This document shows, piece after piece, positions 7,698 to 14,937 of a DNA stretch of 64,000 bases (positions are counted from its first letter, which is position 1; the number at the start of each line of letters is the position of its first letter). The translations under genes and the position numbers were made by a program. The notes under the pieces were generated by a model that saw nothing but the letters and a program-made list of their open reading frames with translations, made no database searches and was not told the origin of the DNA. The DNA is from Halomonas socia (GTDB lineage: Bacteria; Pseudomonadota; Gammaproteobacteria; Pseudomonadales; Halomonadaceae), in the NCBI RefSeq assembly GCF_010977575.1, contig NZ_CP048812.1:2666001-2730000 (forward strand), written 5' to 3'.

Positions 7698-7999
7698 AAC
7701 GCCACGACGATGCTGTAATTGAGATGCTGCGCGATGACCCTGAGATGGTGCTCGACTACCTGCGCACCGCCTTCGACGAGCTGGACGAGGAGGGAGGAGA
7801 GTCTGCCTTCCTGCTGGCGCTGCGTCATGTGGTGGAAGCCCAGGGCGGAATGGCTGCTGTGGCTGAGCGCGCCAAGGTCTCACGCGAAAGCCTATACCGG
7901 GCACTGTCGCCCAAGGGGAACCCGACGCTGCGCACCATGACCGCCGTGATCAAGGCGACCGGCATCCACTTCCACGACCTGACGCGGCATGCATCCTGA
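7694..7999 (+). CDS. HigA-like antitoxin (addiction-module antidote protein)
   Basis: A 101-residue HTH protein of the type paired with PF05973 toxins. The helix-turn-helix is in AVAERAKVSRESLYRALSPK (about residues 55-75), followed by the family ending NPTLRTMTAVIKATGIHFH. It should bind the toxin and repress the operon at the palindrome beginning at 7340. Unlike the toxin, its frame is intact, which fits selection to keep the antitoxin or a residual regulatory role. Confidence 0.88.
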   Translation: MKRHDDAVIEMLRDDPEMVLDYLRTAFDELDEEGGESAFLLALRHVVEAQGGMAAVAERAKVSRESLYRALSPKGNPTLRTMTAVIKATGIHFHDLTRHAS

Positions 8000-8446
8000 A
8001 GCGCATCCGACGACTGCATCTGGAAGCCCCGGAGCAATGGCTGGTGGCTATCACCAAACCCAGCTTATAGGGCATCATCCAGCATCACCCTCGCGCCTTT
8101 CTTTTCGTGGGGCAGGTAGTGGGGTATGAGGAGATGATGATTATAAAGTACTGATTTTTAACATGTAGAGATGGGCTACCTCTCCGCTACTTCTTCAAGA
8201 AAACCAGCCTGTTACGGCTGGTTTTCTGTTTTCCCTGCCTAACTACCCCACAAGTAGCGTGAAAGTCTGATCTCCTTTACGGATTGCCAGCCCCAACGTC
8301 GACAAGCCCCTAATATCTCCAGGTGCTACTCTTCATGGCTGTGCCGATAGCCATGGCCGGAGTGCTGGCTCTGGCTAGCCGCGATCTCTCGGCAGGTTGT
8401 TCATCCGCCAGTAGAACAAGACGTGTCGCAACGCTGGAGAATTCAC
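8000..8446. other. Intergenic region without a convincing gene
   Basis: About 450 bp of lower GC content. It holds the hairpin at 8199-8226 and a GTAGTGGGGTATGAGG stretch partly mirrored by CTAACTACCCCACAAG. A short hydrophobic frame from 8323 overlaps the next gene and has no ribosome site. A CATGGCT/AGCCATG inverted repeat lies near 8335-8356. No coding sequence could be supported. Confidence 0.6.
8199..8233 (+). terminator. Hairpin terminator at the right end of the small island
   Basis: A perfect 11-bp stem, GAAAACCAGCC/GGCTGGTTTTC, with loop TGTTAC is followed by TGTTTTCC. It may end the antitoxin transcript about 200 bp upstream. Confidence 0.75.
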
Positions 8447-9010
8447 ATGCAGTCAAGGATCGAATTGCCCTCGGCATACAACATGGACCCCGAGCAGAGG
8501 GCCATTCATGAGTCGATTCTCGAAACGCGGGGCAATGTGGACGGCCCCTTCCTGGCCTGGCTGCACAGCCCCGGCCTGGCGGGGCCTGCCCAGCAGTTGG
8601 GCGCCTTCTGCCGCTATAGTACTCGGTTGACCACCCTCGAGAGTGAGCTGTTGATCCTGATGGTTGCCGCGCATTTCCGGTGTGTTGGTGAGCAGCAGAT
8701 CCATGAGCCCATCGCGATACAAGCGGGACTGGCGCAGCAGGCGGTGTTGACGCTTCGGGAGGGCGGCTGGGCCGACCTTGCGCCACCCCGGCTTGCCATG
8801 TTGCAGACGCTGACGCGTCAGCTATTGGCCGACAACCGCATCGACGATGCGACGTTCGAGGCGGCTCTACAGGCGCTTCGCACCCAAACGCTGGTCGAGG
8901 TGGTGGGCATCATCGGCTATTACTCGCTGGTGGCCATGACGCTGAATGCGTTCGAGATGAGACTGCCCTTGGGCATGCTAGAACACCAAGGAGAACAGCA
9001 CCCCGAGTAG
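8447..9010 (+). CDS. Carboxymuconolactone decarboxylase-family protein
   Basis: A 187-residue alpha-helical protein of the CMD/AhpD-like fold. Segments such as TTLESELLILMVAAHFRCVGEQQIHEPIA (CMD core, quoted in shortened form by role: TLESELLILMVAAHFRC) and VEVVGIIGYYSLVAMTLNAF near the C terminus are typical. The core has a lone cysteine and histidines in place of the AhpD CxxC pair, so peroxidase activity is doubtful. ATG at 8447 follows GGAG; a GTG at 8423 is less likely. Its last 33 bp overlap the end of the convergent chromate transporter gene. Confidence 0.8.
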   Translation: MQSRIELPSAYNMDPEQRAIHESILETRGNVDGPFLAWLHSPGLAGPAQQLGAFCRYSTRLTTLESELLILMVAAHFRCVGEQQIHEPIAIQAGLAQQAVLTLREGGWADLAPPRLAMLQTLTRQLLADNRIDDATFEAALQALRTQTLVEVVGIIGYYSLVAMTLNAFEMRLPLGMLEHQGEQHPE

Positions 9011-10351
9011 CGCACAGCCGCCCAGCACCGTGAGCATGCCAATCTTGAAGCGAAAGATGGCGAGCATGGCCGCGGCGGAGAGAAGCAGGGCAAGCGGCTC
9101 CAGCGAGGCCAGGTCCGGGATCAGCAGGCGAGCCCCCAGGGCACGCCATTCCTCGACCTCGGCAAAGATCACGTGGAGCCCGAACCAGATCGCCAGGTTG
9201 AGGATCACGCCGACCACCGCCGCGGTGATGGCAGACAGGGCGGCACTGAGGGCGCGGTTGTCACGCAGGCGCTCCACGTAGGGCGCGCCGAGGAAGATCC
9301 ACAGGAAGCAGGGCACGAAGGTGACCCAGGTGGTGAGCACCGCCGCCAGGGTCGCCGCCAGCATTGGGTCGAGCCCAATGGCCTCGCGGTAGGCGCCCAT
9401 GAAGCCGACGAACTGCACCACCTGGATCAGTGGTCCCGGGGTGGTCTCGGCCATGCCCAGGCCGTCGAGCATCTCCCCGGGGGCCAGCCAGGCATAGTTC
9501 TGAACCGCTTCCTGGGTCACGTAGCCGAGCACCGCATAGGCGCCGCCGAAGGTCACCACCGCCATCTTGCTGAAGAAGGTGGCGATCTGGCTGAAGACGT
9601 TCTCGCTGCCCAGTATCAGCAATAGCAGTGCTACCGGTGTCAGCCACAACAGCACAAAGATGGCCGAGACGCGCAGCGACCAGCCGGGGTTGGGCCGCGC
9701 GTGGGCTGGCAGCCCCTCGCCGAGCAGCGAATCGCGGTCGCTGAGGCCCTGGTCGTTGCCATCGCCATGGCCGCCGCCCACCTGAAAGGCCGCCATGCCG
9801 CGCTTGCCACCCCAGTAGCCCAGCAGCGCCGCACTCAGGATGATCAGCGGGAAGGCCACTTCGAAAAAGAAGATGGCTACGAAGGCCGCCGCCGCCAGGC
9901 CCAGCATGATCCGATTCTTGAGTGCCCGCTTGCCGATCCGCACCACTGCATTGAGCACCACCGCCAGTACGGCGGCCTTGAGGCCGAAGAACAGCCCCTC
10001 CACCAGCCCCACGTTGCCCAGTGCTGCATAGAGATAGCTCAGCGCGAGGATGGCGATGAAGCCGGGCAGTACGAACAGACAGCCGGCGACCAGGCCGCCC
10101 TTGGTACGGTGCATTAGCCAACCGATGTAGATGGCTAGCTGCTGGGCCTCCGGCCCCGGCAGCATCATGCAGTAGTTGAGGGCATGCAGAAAACGCCGCT
10201 CGCCGATCCACTGCTTCTCCTCGACCAGAATGCGGTGCATCACTGCGATCTGGCCGGCCGGGCCGCCGAAGCTCAGCATGGCGATGCGCAGCCAGACCTT
10301 CACTGCCTCACGGAACGGAACCTGGTGGGGCGTCTCGGTGACAGGCGGCAT
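8978..10351 (-). CDS. chrA: Chromate transporter, CHR family
   Basis: A 457-residue two-domain ChrA-type membrane protein that exports chromate. The N-terminal half carries SFGGPAGQIAVMHR and MLPGPEAQQLAIYIG; the C-terminal half repeats the pattern with TFGGAYAVLGYVTQEAV and MAETTPGPLIQVVQFVG. About ten to twelve membrane helices are visible. The middle linker is hydrophilic and Gly/Asp-rich. No chrB regulator is adjacent. It is convergent with, and overlaps, the CMD-family gene. Confidence 0.92.
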   Translation of the reverse strand: MPPVTETPHQVPFREAVKVWLRIAMLSFGGPAGQIAVMHRILVEEKQWIGERRFLHALNYCMMLPGPEAQQLAIYIGWLMHRTKGGLVAGCLFVLPGFIAILALSYLYAALGNVGLVEGLFFGLKAAVLAVVLNAVVRIGKRALKNRIMLGLAAAAFVAIFFFEVAFPLIILSAALLGYWGGKRGMAAFQVGGGHGDGNDQGLSDRDSLLGEGLPAHARPNPGWSLRVSAIFVLLWLTPVALLLLILGSENVFSQIATFFSKMAVVTFGGAYAVLGYVTQEAVQNYAWLAPGEMLDGLGMAETTPGPLIQVVQFVGFMGAYREAIGLDPMLAATLAAVLTTWVTFVPCFLWIFLGAPYVERLRDNRALSAALSAITAAVVGVILNLAIWFGLHVIFAEVEEWRALGARLLIPDLASLEPLALLLSAAAMLAIFRFKIGMLTVLGGCALLGVLFSLVF

Positions 10352-10435
10352 GGCACATTCTCGGCTGATGGTATAAGGAAGCGATGATAAAACGAGGCCC
10401 TATGCTCGATGTACTCGCCCCTCATGTCCAGTCAT

Positions 10436-10603
10436 CTATCGCTCGTGTCGGTGCAGCAGCAAATGGGCGCCAAGGCACAGGGCCATGGGCAGCAATAGCC
10501 AGGCGCCGCTGTCCAGTGACTGGGCGCGCCACATCAGCAGCAGCATGACTGCCCCCATCAGCACCAGGCAGGCAGTCATCACCCAGTGGTGAAGGTGGCT
10601 CAT
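10436..10603 (-). CDS. Small hydrophobic protein after the copper ATPase (DUF2933-like)
   Basis: A 55-residue frame beginning MSHLHHWVMTACLVLMGAVM and ending in HLLLHRHER, with two hydrophobic stretches and His residues at both ends. Its ATG overlaps the copper ATPase stop (ATGA), strong evidence that it is translated as part of the operon. Small His-ended membrane proteins like this, including DUF2933 members, often accompany copper resistance genes. The family link is tentative. Confidence 0.6.
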   Translation of the reverse strand: MSHLHHWVMTACLVLMGAVMLLLMWRAQSLDSGAWLLLPMALCLGAHLLLHRHER

Positions 10604-12882
10604 TGGACGTCTCCTTGCGGGGTCTCGCGGGTGAAGCGCCGCTTGAGCAGCAGCGAGTTGCCGATCACCGATAGCGAGCTTGCGGTCATGGCGATCACGC
10701 CGATCATGGGGTGCAGCAGGCCCAAGGCGGCGATGGGGATGGCCGCGATGTTGTAGCCACTGGCCCAGATCAGGTTCTGCACGATCTTGCCGTAGGTGGC
10801 GCGGGAGAGATGCATGGCTTCTACCACTCCGGTCAGCTCGCCGCTCACCAGTGTCACGTCGGCGGCCTCGATGGCGACGTCGGCGCCGGCACCGATGGCG
10901 ATGCCGACGTTGGCCTGGGTGAGGGCAGGGGCGTCGTTGATGCCGTCGCCGACCATCGCCACGTGGTTGCCGTGTTTTTCCTGAAGTGCGCGAATGGCAT
11001 CGACCTTGCCTTCCGGCAGTACGCCGGCCTGGACCTCATCGATGCCGACCTCGTCGGCCACAGCGCGGGCGGCGCGCTCGTTGTCGCCGGTGATCATCAC
11101 CACGTGCAGGCCGAGGGCGTGCATGCCGCGAATGGCCTCGACCGAGGTTTCCTTGAGGGTGTCGGCCACGGCCACCAGGCCCAGGGCCTGGCCGTCGGCG
11201 GCGACGATCACTACGCTGCGCCCCTTACCCTCGAGCTCGCCCATGGCGTCATCCAGCGCATCGAGGCCGGCCACGCCTTGCTCTTCCAGCAGCCGGTGAT
11301 TGCCGATCAGGATCTGCTCCTCGCCGACCTTGCCAGACACGCCGCGGGCTCCTGTGGAGCGGAATTCGCTGACCTCGCCGGGCTTCACATCACGCTGCTT
11401 GGCGCCGTCGACGATGGCCCGGGCGATAGGGTGCTCCGAGGCGTTCTCCACGCTCGCCGCCAGGGTCAGCAGGCGCGTCTCGTCGACGCCCTCGGCGGCG
11501 ACCGCCTCGGTCAGCGTCGGCTCGCCGCGGGTGATGGTGCCGGTCTTGTCGAGAACCATGACCTTGACGTCCTTGAAGGTCTGGATCGCTTCGCCTGAGC
11601 GGATCAGGATGCCGCGCTCGGCGCCGATGCCGGAACCCACCATCAATGCGGTGGGCGTGGCCAGGCCCAGGGCGCAGGGGCAGGCGATGACCAGCACCGC
11701 CACGGCGGCGAGTATCGCCAGCACCGGGGTGGCGGCCTCGGGATTCACCCAGGGCAGGAAGGCAGCACCCCAGTCGAGAATCGGGCGCAGGAGGTCGGGT
11801 AGCAGCAGCCACACGATCAGGCTGGCCAGAGCGATCAGCAGCACCACCGGCACGAAGCGGCCGGTCATGCGATCGGCAAACTCCTGGATCGGCACCCGGG
11901 AGCCCTGGGCCTGGTCGATCAGGCGCACCACCTGGGAAAGAAAGGTATCGCCGCCGACCCGGGTCGCCTTGACCCGCAGCCGGCCCTCCTTGTTGAGGGT
12001 GGCGCCGATCACGCTGTCGCCGCTGCTCTTGTAGACTGGCACCGACTCGCCGGTGGCGATCGATTCGTCCAGGTGGCTCTCGCCTTCGACCACCTCGCCA
12101 TCGGTGGGCACCTTGTCGCCGGGGCGCACGACCATGATGTCGCCGGGAGCCAGCTCTTTCACCGGTACCTCGACCTCCTCGCCGTCGCGCTCCACCCGCG
12201 CGGTCTTGGCACCCAGGGTCAGCAGGCGGCGAATGGCCTGGGATGCGCGCCCCTTGGCCAGGGCTTCCAGGTAACGTCCCAGCAGGTGGAAGGTCATGAT
12301 GGTGGCGGCCATCTCGATGAACGAGGTCATCGGGTAGACGAAGCCGATCAGGCCGATCAGGTAGGGCGGCAGGCTGCCCATGGAGATCAGCACGTCCATG
12401 TTGAAGGTGCCGTTCTTCAGCGAGCGCCAGCTCGATTTATGGGTGGCTGCCCCGCCGAATAGGAACACCACCGGGAAGGCCAGCAGTGCCACGATCGCCA
12501 GATAGCCGGGAATCGGCTGCCAGAACATGTGCGGCATCATCAGCAGCATGATCAGGGTGGTGGGCACACCGGCGATCCATAGCCGCTTGCGGGCCTGGCT
12601 CAGATAGGCCTCCTCGATCTCGGCGTCGCTGTCGCTTGCGTCGTCGTCCTCGCTCTGCACTGCCGCGACGTCGTAGCCGGCGCCCTCCACGGCGTGCTGC
12701 AGCGCCTCGGCGTCGGGTGTGTTCGCGGTGGTGGTGACCTTGACGTGGTGGTTGGCGATATTGGTCTCGATCTCGCCCACGCCGTCGAGGCGCTGGAGCG
12801 TCTTGCGCACGATGCCGGCGCAATGGTCGCTGCCCATGCCGGGCACCGTCAGGGTAATCGTCTTCGCGGTCGTATCGGTCAT
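10600..12882 (-). CDS. copA: Copper-translocating P-type ATPase (P1B-1)
   Basis: A 760-residue heavy-metal ATPase that moves Cu(I) out of the cytoplasm. An N-terminal HMA-like domain (residues 8-75) is followed by the membrane region with the CPC motif (ACPCALG) near residue 399, TGES, DKTGTIT near 442, the HP motif (SEHPIA) and GDGINDAP near 645. The last helices hold WASGYN and MTASSLSVIGNS, marking the Cu(I) subgroup. The HMA loop reads GMGSDHC where GMxCxxC is expected, so one cysteine is missing. AGGAGG precedes the ATG at 12882. It is the second gene of an operon with the Met-rich protein upstream and a small membrane protein downstream. Confidence 0.93.
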   Translation of the reverse strand: MTDTTAKTITLTVPGMGSDHCAGIVRKTLQRLDGVGEIETNIANHHVKVTTTANTPDAEALQHAVEGAGYDVAAVQSEDDDASDSDAEIEEAYLSQARKRLWIAGVPTTLIMLLMMPHMFWQPIPGYLAIVALLAFPVVFLFGGAATHKSSWRSLKNGTFNMDVLISMGSLPPYLIGLIGFVYPMTSFIEMAATIMTFHLLGRYLEALAKGRASQAIRRLLTLGAKTARVERDGEEVEVPVKELAPGDIMVVRPGDKVPTDGEVVEGESHLDESIATGESVPVYKSSGDSVIGATLNKEGRLRVKATRVGGDTFLSQVVRLIDQAQGSRVPIQEFADRMTGRFVPVVLLIALASLIVWLLLPDLLRPILDWGAAFLPWVNPEAATPVLAILAAVAVLVIACPCALGLATPTALMVGSGIGAERGILIRSGEAIQTFKDVKVMVLDKTGTITRGEPTLTEAVAAEGVDETRLLTLAASVENASEHPIARAIVDGAKQRDVKPGEVSEFRSTGARGVSGKVGEEQILIGNHRLLEEQGVAGLDALDDAMGELEGKGRSVVIVAADGQALGLVAVADTLKETSVEAIRGMHALGLHVVMITGDNERAARAVADEVGIDEVQAGVLPEGKVDAIRALQEKHGNHVAMVGDGINDAPALTQANVGIAIGAGADVAIEAADVTLVSGELTGVVEAMHLSRATYGKIVQNLIWASGYNIAAIPIAALGLLHPMIGVIAMTASSLSVIGNSLLLKRRFTRETPQGDVQ

Positions 12883-12962
12883 CGCATGCCTCCTGCGAGC
12901 GGGGCCGAAGGGGCGGCCACTGGTTGGCCGCCCGGACATCCTGGCGCTTCTATCATGGCGGC

Positions 12963-13535
12963 TCAGTGATGGGCGTCGTGGTCGTCGCTGCTCTCGGGGG
13001 TGGCCTGCTCGAGCTGCTGGCGCTGCTCGTCGCTCATCAGGTCATGCATGGCGTTTTGCATGCGCACCATCTCGGCCATCATTGCGCCGTGCAGCTCAGC
13101 TAGCTGGCCGTGTAGCGCCTGGACCTCATCAGGGTCGGGGCGCTCGCCGTGCATCTCGGCCATCAGGTCGTCGCGCAGGTTCATCATCTGCCCCATGCGC
13201 TCGAACTGGGCAGGGCGGTGCTCCTGCATCAGCTCGCGCATCTCGCGGTACTGCTCATCGTCGAGCATCGACATCATGCGTATGTCGGCGCCGCCCATCA
13301 TCGGGCAGGGCATCATGCCGCCACCCATCATGCCCTTCATCATCCCGGGGCCCATGCCGCCCTGGCTGCCCCCCATCATGCCGGGGCCCTGGCCGCCGCC
13401 CATCATTCCTCCCATCATGGGGCGTCCTTGGCCTTCTTGGTCGCCCATCATCCCCTGGGCGAGGGCAATGCCGGTACCACTGGCAGCGAGTGCCAAGGCG
13501 AGTGCGAGTGTCAACGTCTGCTTGCGAAGCTTCAT
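12963..13535 (-). CDS. Periplasmic Met-rich Spy/CpxP-like protein
   Basis: A 190-residue exported protein. A signal peptide (MKLRKQTLTLALALALAASG, cleavage near ALAQ) is followed by a GMMGG-rich segment with more than twenty methionines, then a helical DDEQYREMRELMQEHRPAQ region resembling Spy/CpxP metal-sensor chaperones, and a His/Asp-rich tail ending DDHDAHH. Methionine and histidine clusters suit Cu(I)/Cu(II) binding. The second ATG (13535) was chosen because GGGAG lies seven bases upstream; the first ATG (13541) is too close. It is first in the copper operon. Its role is inferred from composition and neighbours. Confidence 0.8.
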   Translation of the reverse strand: MKLRKQTLTLALALALAASGTGIALAQGMMGDQEGQGRPMMGGMMGGGQGPGMMGGSQGGMGPGMMKGMMGGGMMPCPMMGGADIRMMSMLDDEQYREMRELMQEHRPAQFERMGQMMNLRDDLMAEMHGERPDPDEVQALHGQLAELHGAMMAEMVRMQNAMHDLMSDEQRQQLEQATPESSDDHDAHH

Positions 13536-13583
13536 GTTCATTCTCCCGTCGGGCGAGAGGCCCGATCGATGGTCATCATCTAC

Positions 13584-13615
13584 ATTCTGCGAGCTGTGTG
13601 GTGCACAGAGGTCAA
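13584..13615 (-). promoter_or_regulatory. Candidate MerR/CueR-type promoter of the copper operon
   Basis: On the minus strand, -35 TTGACC (13615-13610) and -10 CAGAAT (13589-13584) are 20 bp apart. This overlong spacing is typical of promoters activated by MerR-family metal sensors. The dyad CTGTG-CACCA-CACAG lies inside the spacer. The Met-rich gene starts about 50 bp downstream. No cueR-like gene is in the window. Confidence 0.5.
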
Positions 13616-14002
13616 TGCCATTTCACAACCACTAGCGGTAAGTGATCATCGAGGCTCAAGACCTGAACCGCTGCATAAGCAGGTAGAGGGACATCGATCG
13701 GTGCGCGATGGGCCCAGGGGGGGCGCATCCCTGTGGGGCAGTCAGATGGGCCGCTCGTCTACTGATCGCGTGTTGCCCTTACACTAGTTCAGTAGCGCAA
13801 GCAGTCCCTTGATGCAGATCAAGGGATGCTCGATGATAAACGCGGGTGCTGGGCCGATGCAGATAGCCGTGGAGTGCTCGGCCGCTAGTGGTTGGGCCCT
13901 ACTTGCGTGGTTGGGCGCTTTTGCATGACGCCTGGCCTGGGCTAAGCTGTCGGGACACCACGCCTGTTGCAAGGCGTCACTCAATGTTTCGGAGGTTGTC
14001 CC
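13616..14002. other. Intergenic region with an FNR-type box
   Basis: No convincing coding sequence was found in this stretch of nearly 400 bp. It contains the palindrome centred at 13815 (see separate entry) and the GGAGG ribosome site (13991-13995) of the next gene. The short frames here lack ribosome sites and protein-like composition. Confidence 0.6.
13809..13822. promoter_or_regulatory. Perfect FNR/ANR-type binding site
   Basis: TTGATGCAGATCAA matches the FNR/ANR consensus TTGAT-N4-ATCAA without mismatch and sits in a longer 9-bp-arm palindrome (TCCCTTGAT / ATCAAGGGA). The nearest rightward gene starts 180 bp away and the copper operon starts about 270 bp to the left. A TAGTGT hexamer at about 13786-13781 on the minus strand lies at a distance suiting an FNR-activated leftward promoter. 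The target is not established. Confidence 0.6.
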
Positions 14003-14428
14003 ATGCTGTTACGTGCCCTGGCGTCTGCTGCGCTGCTCGCCCTGCCCCTTGCCGCGTTGGCGGAGTCCCCCAATCTCGAGCCGGGCGAATGGGAGTTCAC
14101 CAGCACCACTACCGTGGAGGGCGACTTCCCGATTCCCGATGAAACCGATACCCACCGCGAGTGCCTGACCCAGGATGCCATCGACGAGGCCAACTCGGCG
14201 TTCATCCAGGAAGAAGAGGGCTGCGAGTTCCTCGAGCAGGAGGCCAGCAGCGAGCGCATGAGTTATCGCATGTCGTGCCAGGGAGAGGGCGGCGAAGCCA
14301 TGGTGGTCGGCGAGATGCGCTACTTCTCGGACCGCATGGAGGGCGACATGCAGGTCGACACCACCACGCCGATGGGCGACATGGTCATGAACACCAGCAT
14401 GGAAGGCGAGCGGCTCGGCGACTGCTGA
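14003..14428 (+). CDS. DUF3617-family exported protein
   Basis: A 141-residue periplasmic protein with a signal peptide (MLLRALASAALLALPLAALA) and the family pattern EPGEWEFTSTTTV at the N terminus, cysteines near TDTHRECL, EEGCEF and YRMSCQGEG, and a final cysteine. These suggest disulfide bonds. The GGAGG site seven bases before the ATG fixes the start. DUF3617 has no known function. Confidence 0.85.
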   Translation: MLLRALASAALLALPLAALAESPNLEPGEWEFTSTTTVEGDFPIPDETDTHRECLTQDAIDEANSAFIQEEEGCEFLEQEASSERMSYRMSCQGEGGEAMVVGEMRYFSDRMEGDMQVDTTTPMGDMVMNTSMEGERLGDC

Positions 14429-14450
14429 GCTGCGCGGGCCGCAGCCAACT

Positions 14451-14864
14451 TCAGCCTGCCGCGGCGCCCGCCATGGCAGGTTCGGGTGCCTCGGGCAGGT
14501 GGCGTGCCCACTCCAGCGCGATGTCGTGCTGATGGGTGGGGAAGACGCGCATCTCCAGCGAGCGGAACAGCCGATCCTCGAGGCGCACCAGTCGTTTGAC
14601 CCAGCGCTTGTCGCTGACCACCGCGGCACGATAGTAGTGCGATAGTTCGCTCAACTGCGTCAACCCGTAGCCGACATCGCGCAGCAGCGCGGTAGCGGTC
14701 ATCCAGCGCAACTGGTCGAGTTCGACGTAGAAGCTGACCCGCGGATGCTGGCGCTTGGTCTCCTCAATGGCGTCGATGATGCACTGTAGGTCGCGACCGT
14801 CGATGCGACCGCTGATACGCATCGCGACCAGATGGGCGGCGCCTGACGGTAGTAGTTCGATCAT
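14451..14864 (-). CDS. STAS/SpoIIAA-like protein
   Basis: A 137-residue cytoplasmic protein with the fold pattern of PF11964 (SpoIIAA-like): an N-terminal strand MIELLPSGAAHLVAMRISG, the helix RDLQCIIDAIEETKRQ and the strand VSFYVELDQL. It ends in an Ala/Gly tail. Such proteins are relatives of anti-sigma antagonists and lipid-binding CRAL-TRIO-like proteins, but specific partners are unknown. GGAGGG lies upstream of the ATG at 14864. It sits between the DUF3617 gene (convergent) and the RND operon (same strand, upstream of it). Confidence 0.7.
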   Translation of the reverse strand: MIELLPSGAAHLVAMRISGRIDGRDLQCIIDAIEETKRQHPRVSFYVELDQLRWMTATALLRDVGYGLTQLSELSHYYRAAVVSDKRWVKRLVRLEDRLFRSLEMRVFPTHQHDIALEWARHLPEAPEPAMAGAAAG

Positions 14865-14937
14865 CTCATGCCCTCCTGTCGGACTCCGCTGCCGGTTACC
14901 GGCGGCGGGGCTCAACAGCAGCATAGCAGCCACCCGC

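Noticed and set aside
8323-8511. Short hydrophobic frame (MLLFMAVPIAMAGVLALA...)
   Set aside because: It looks signal-like, but has no ribosome site, overlaps the CMD-family gene in another frame and ends without any domain.
13784-13984. 66-codon minus-strand frame over the FNR box
   Set aside because: No ribosome site, no protein-like composition, and it covers a regulatory palindrome.
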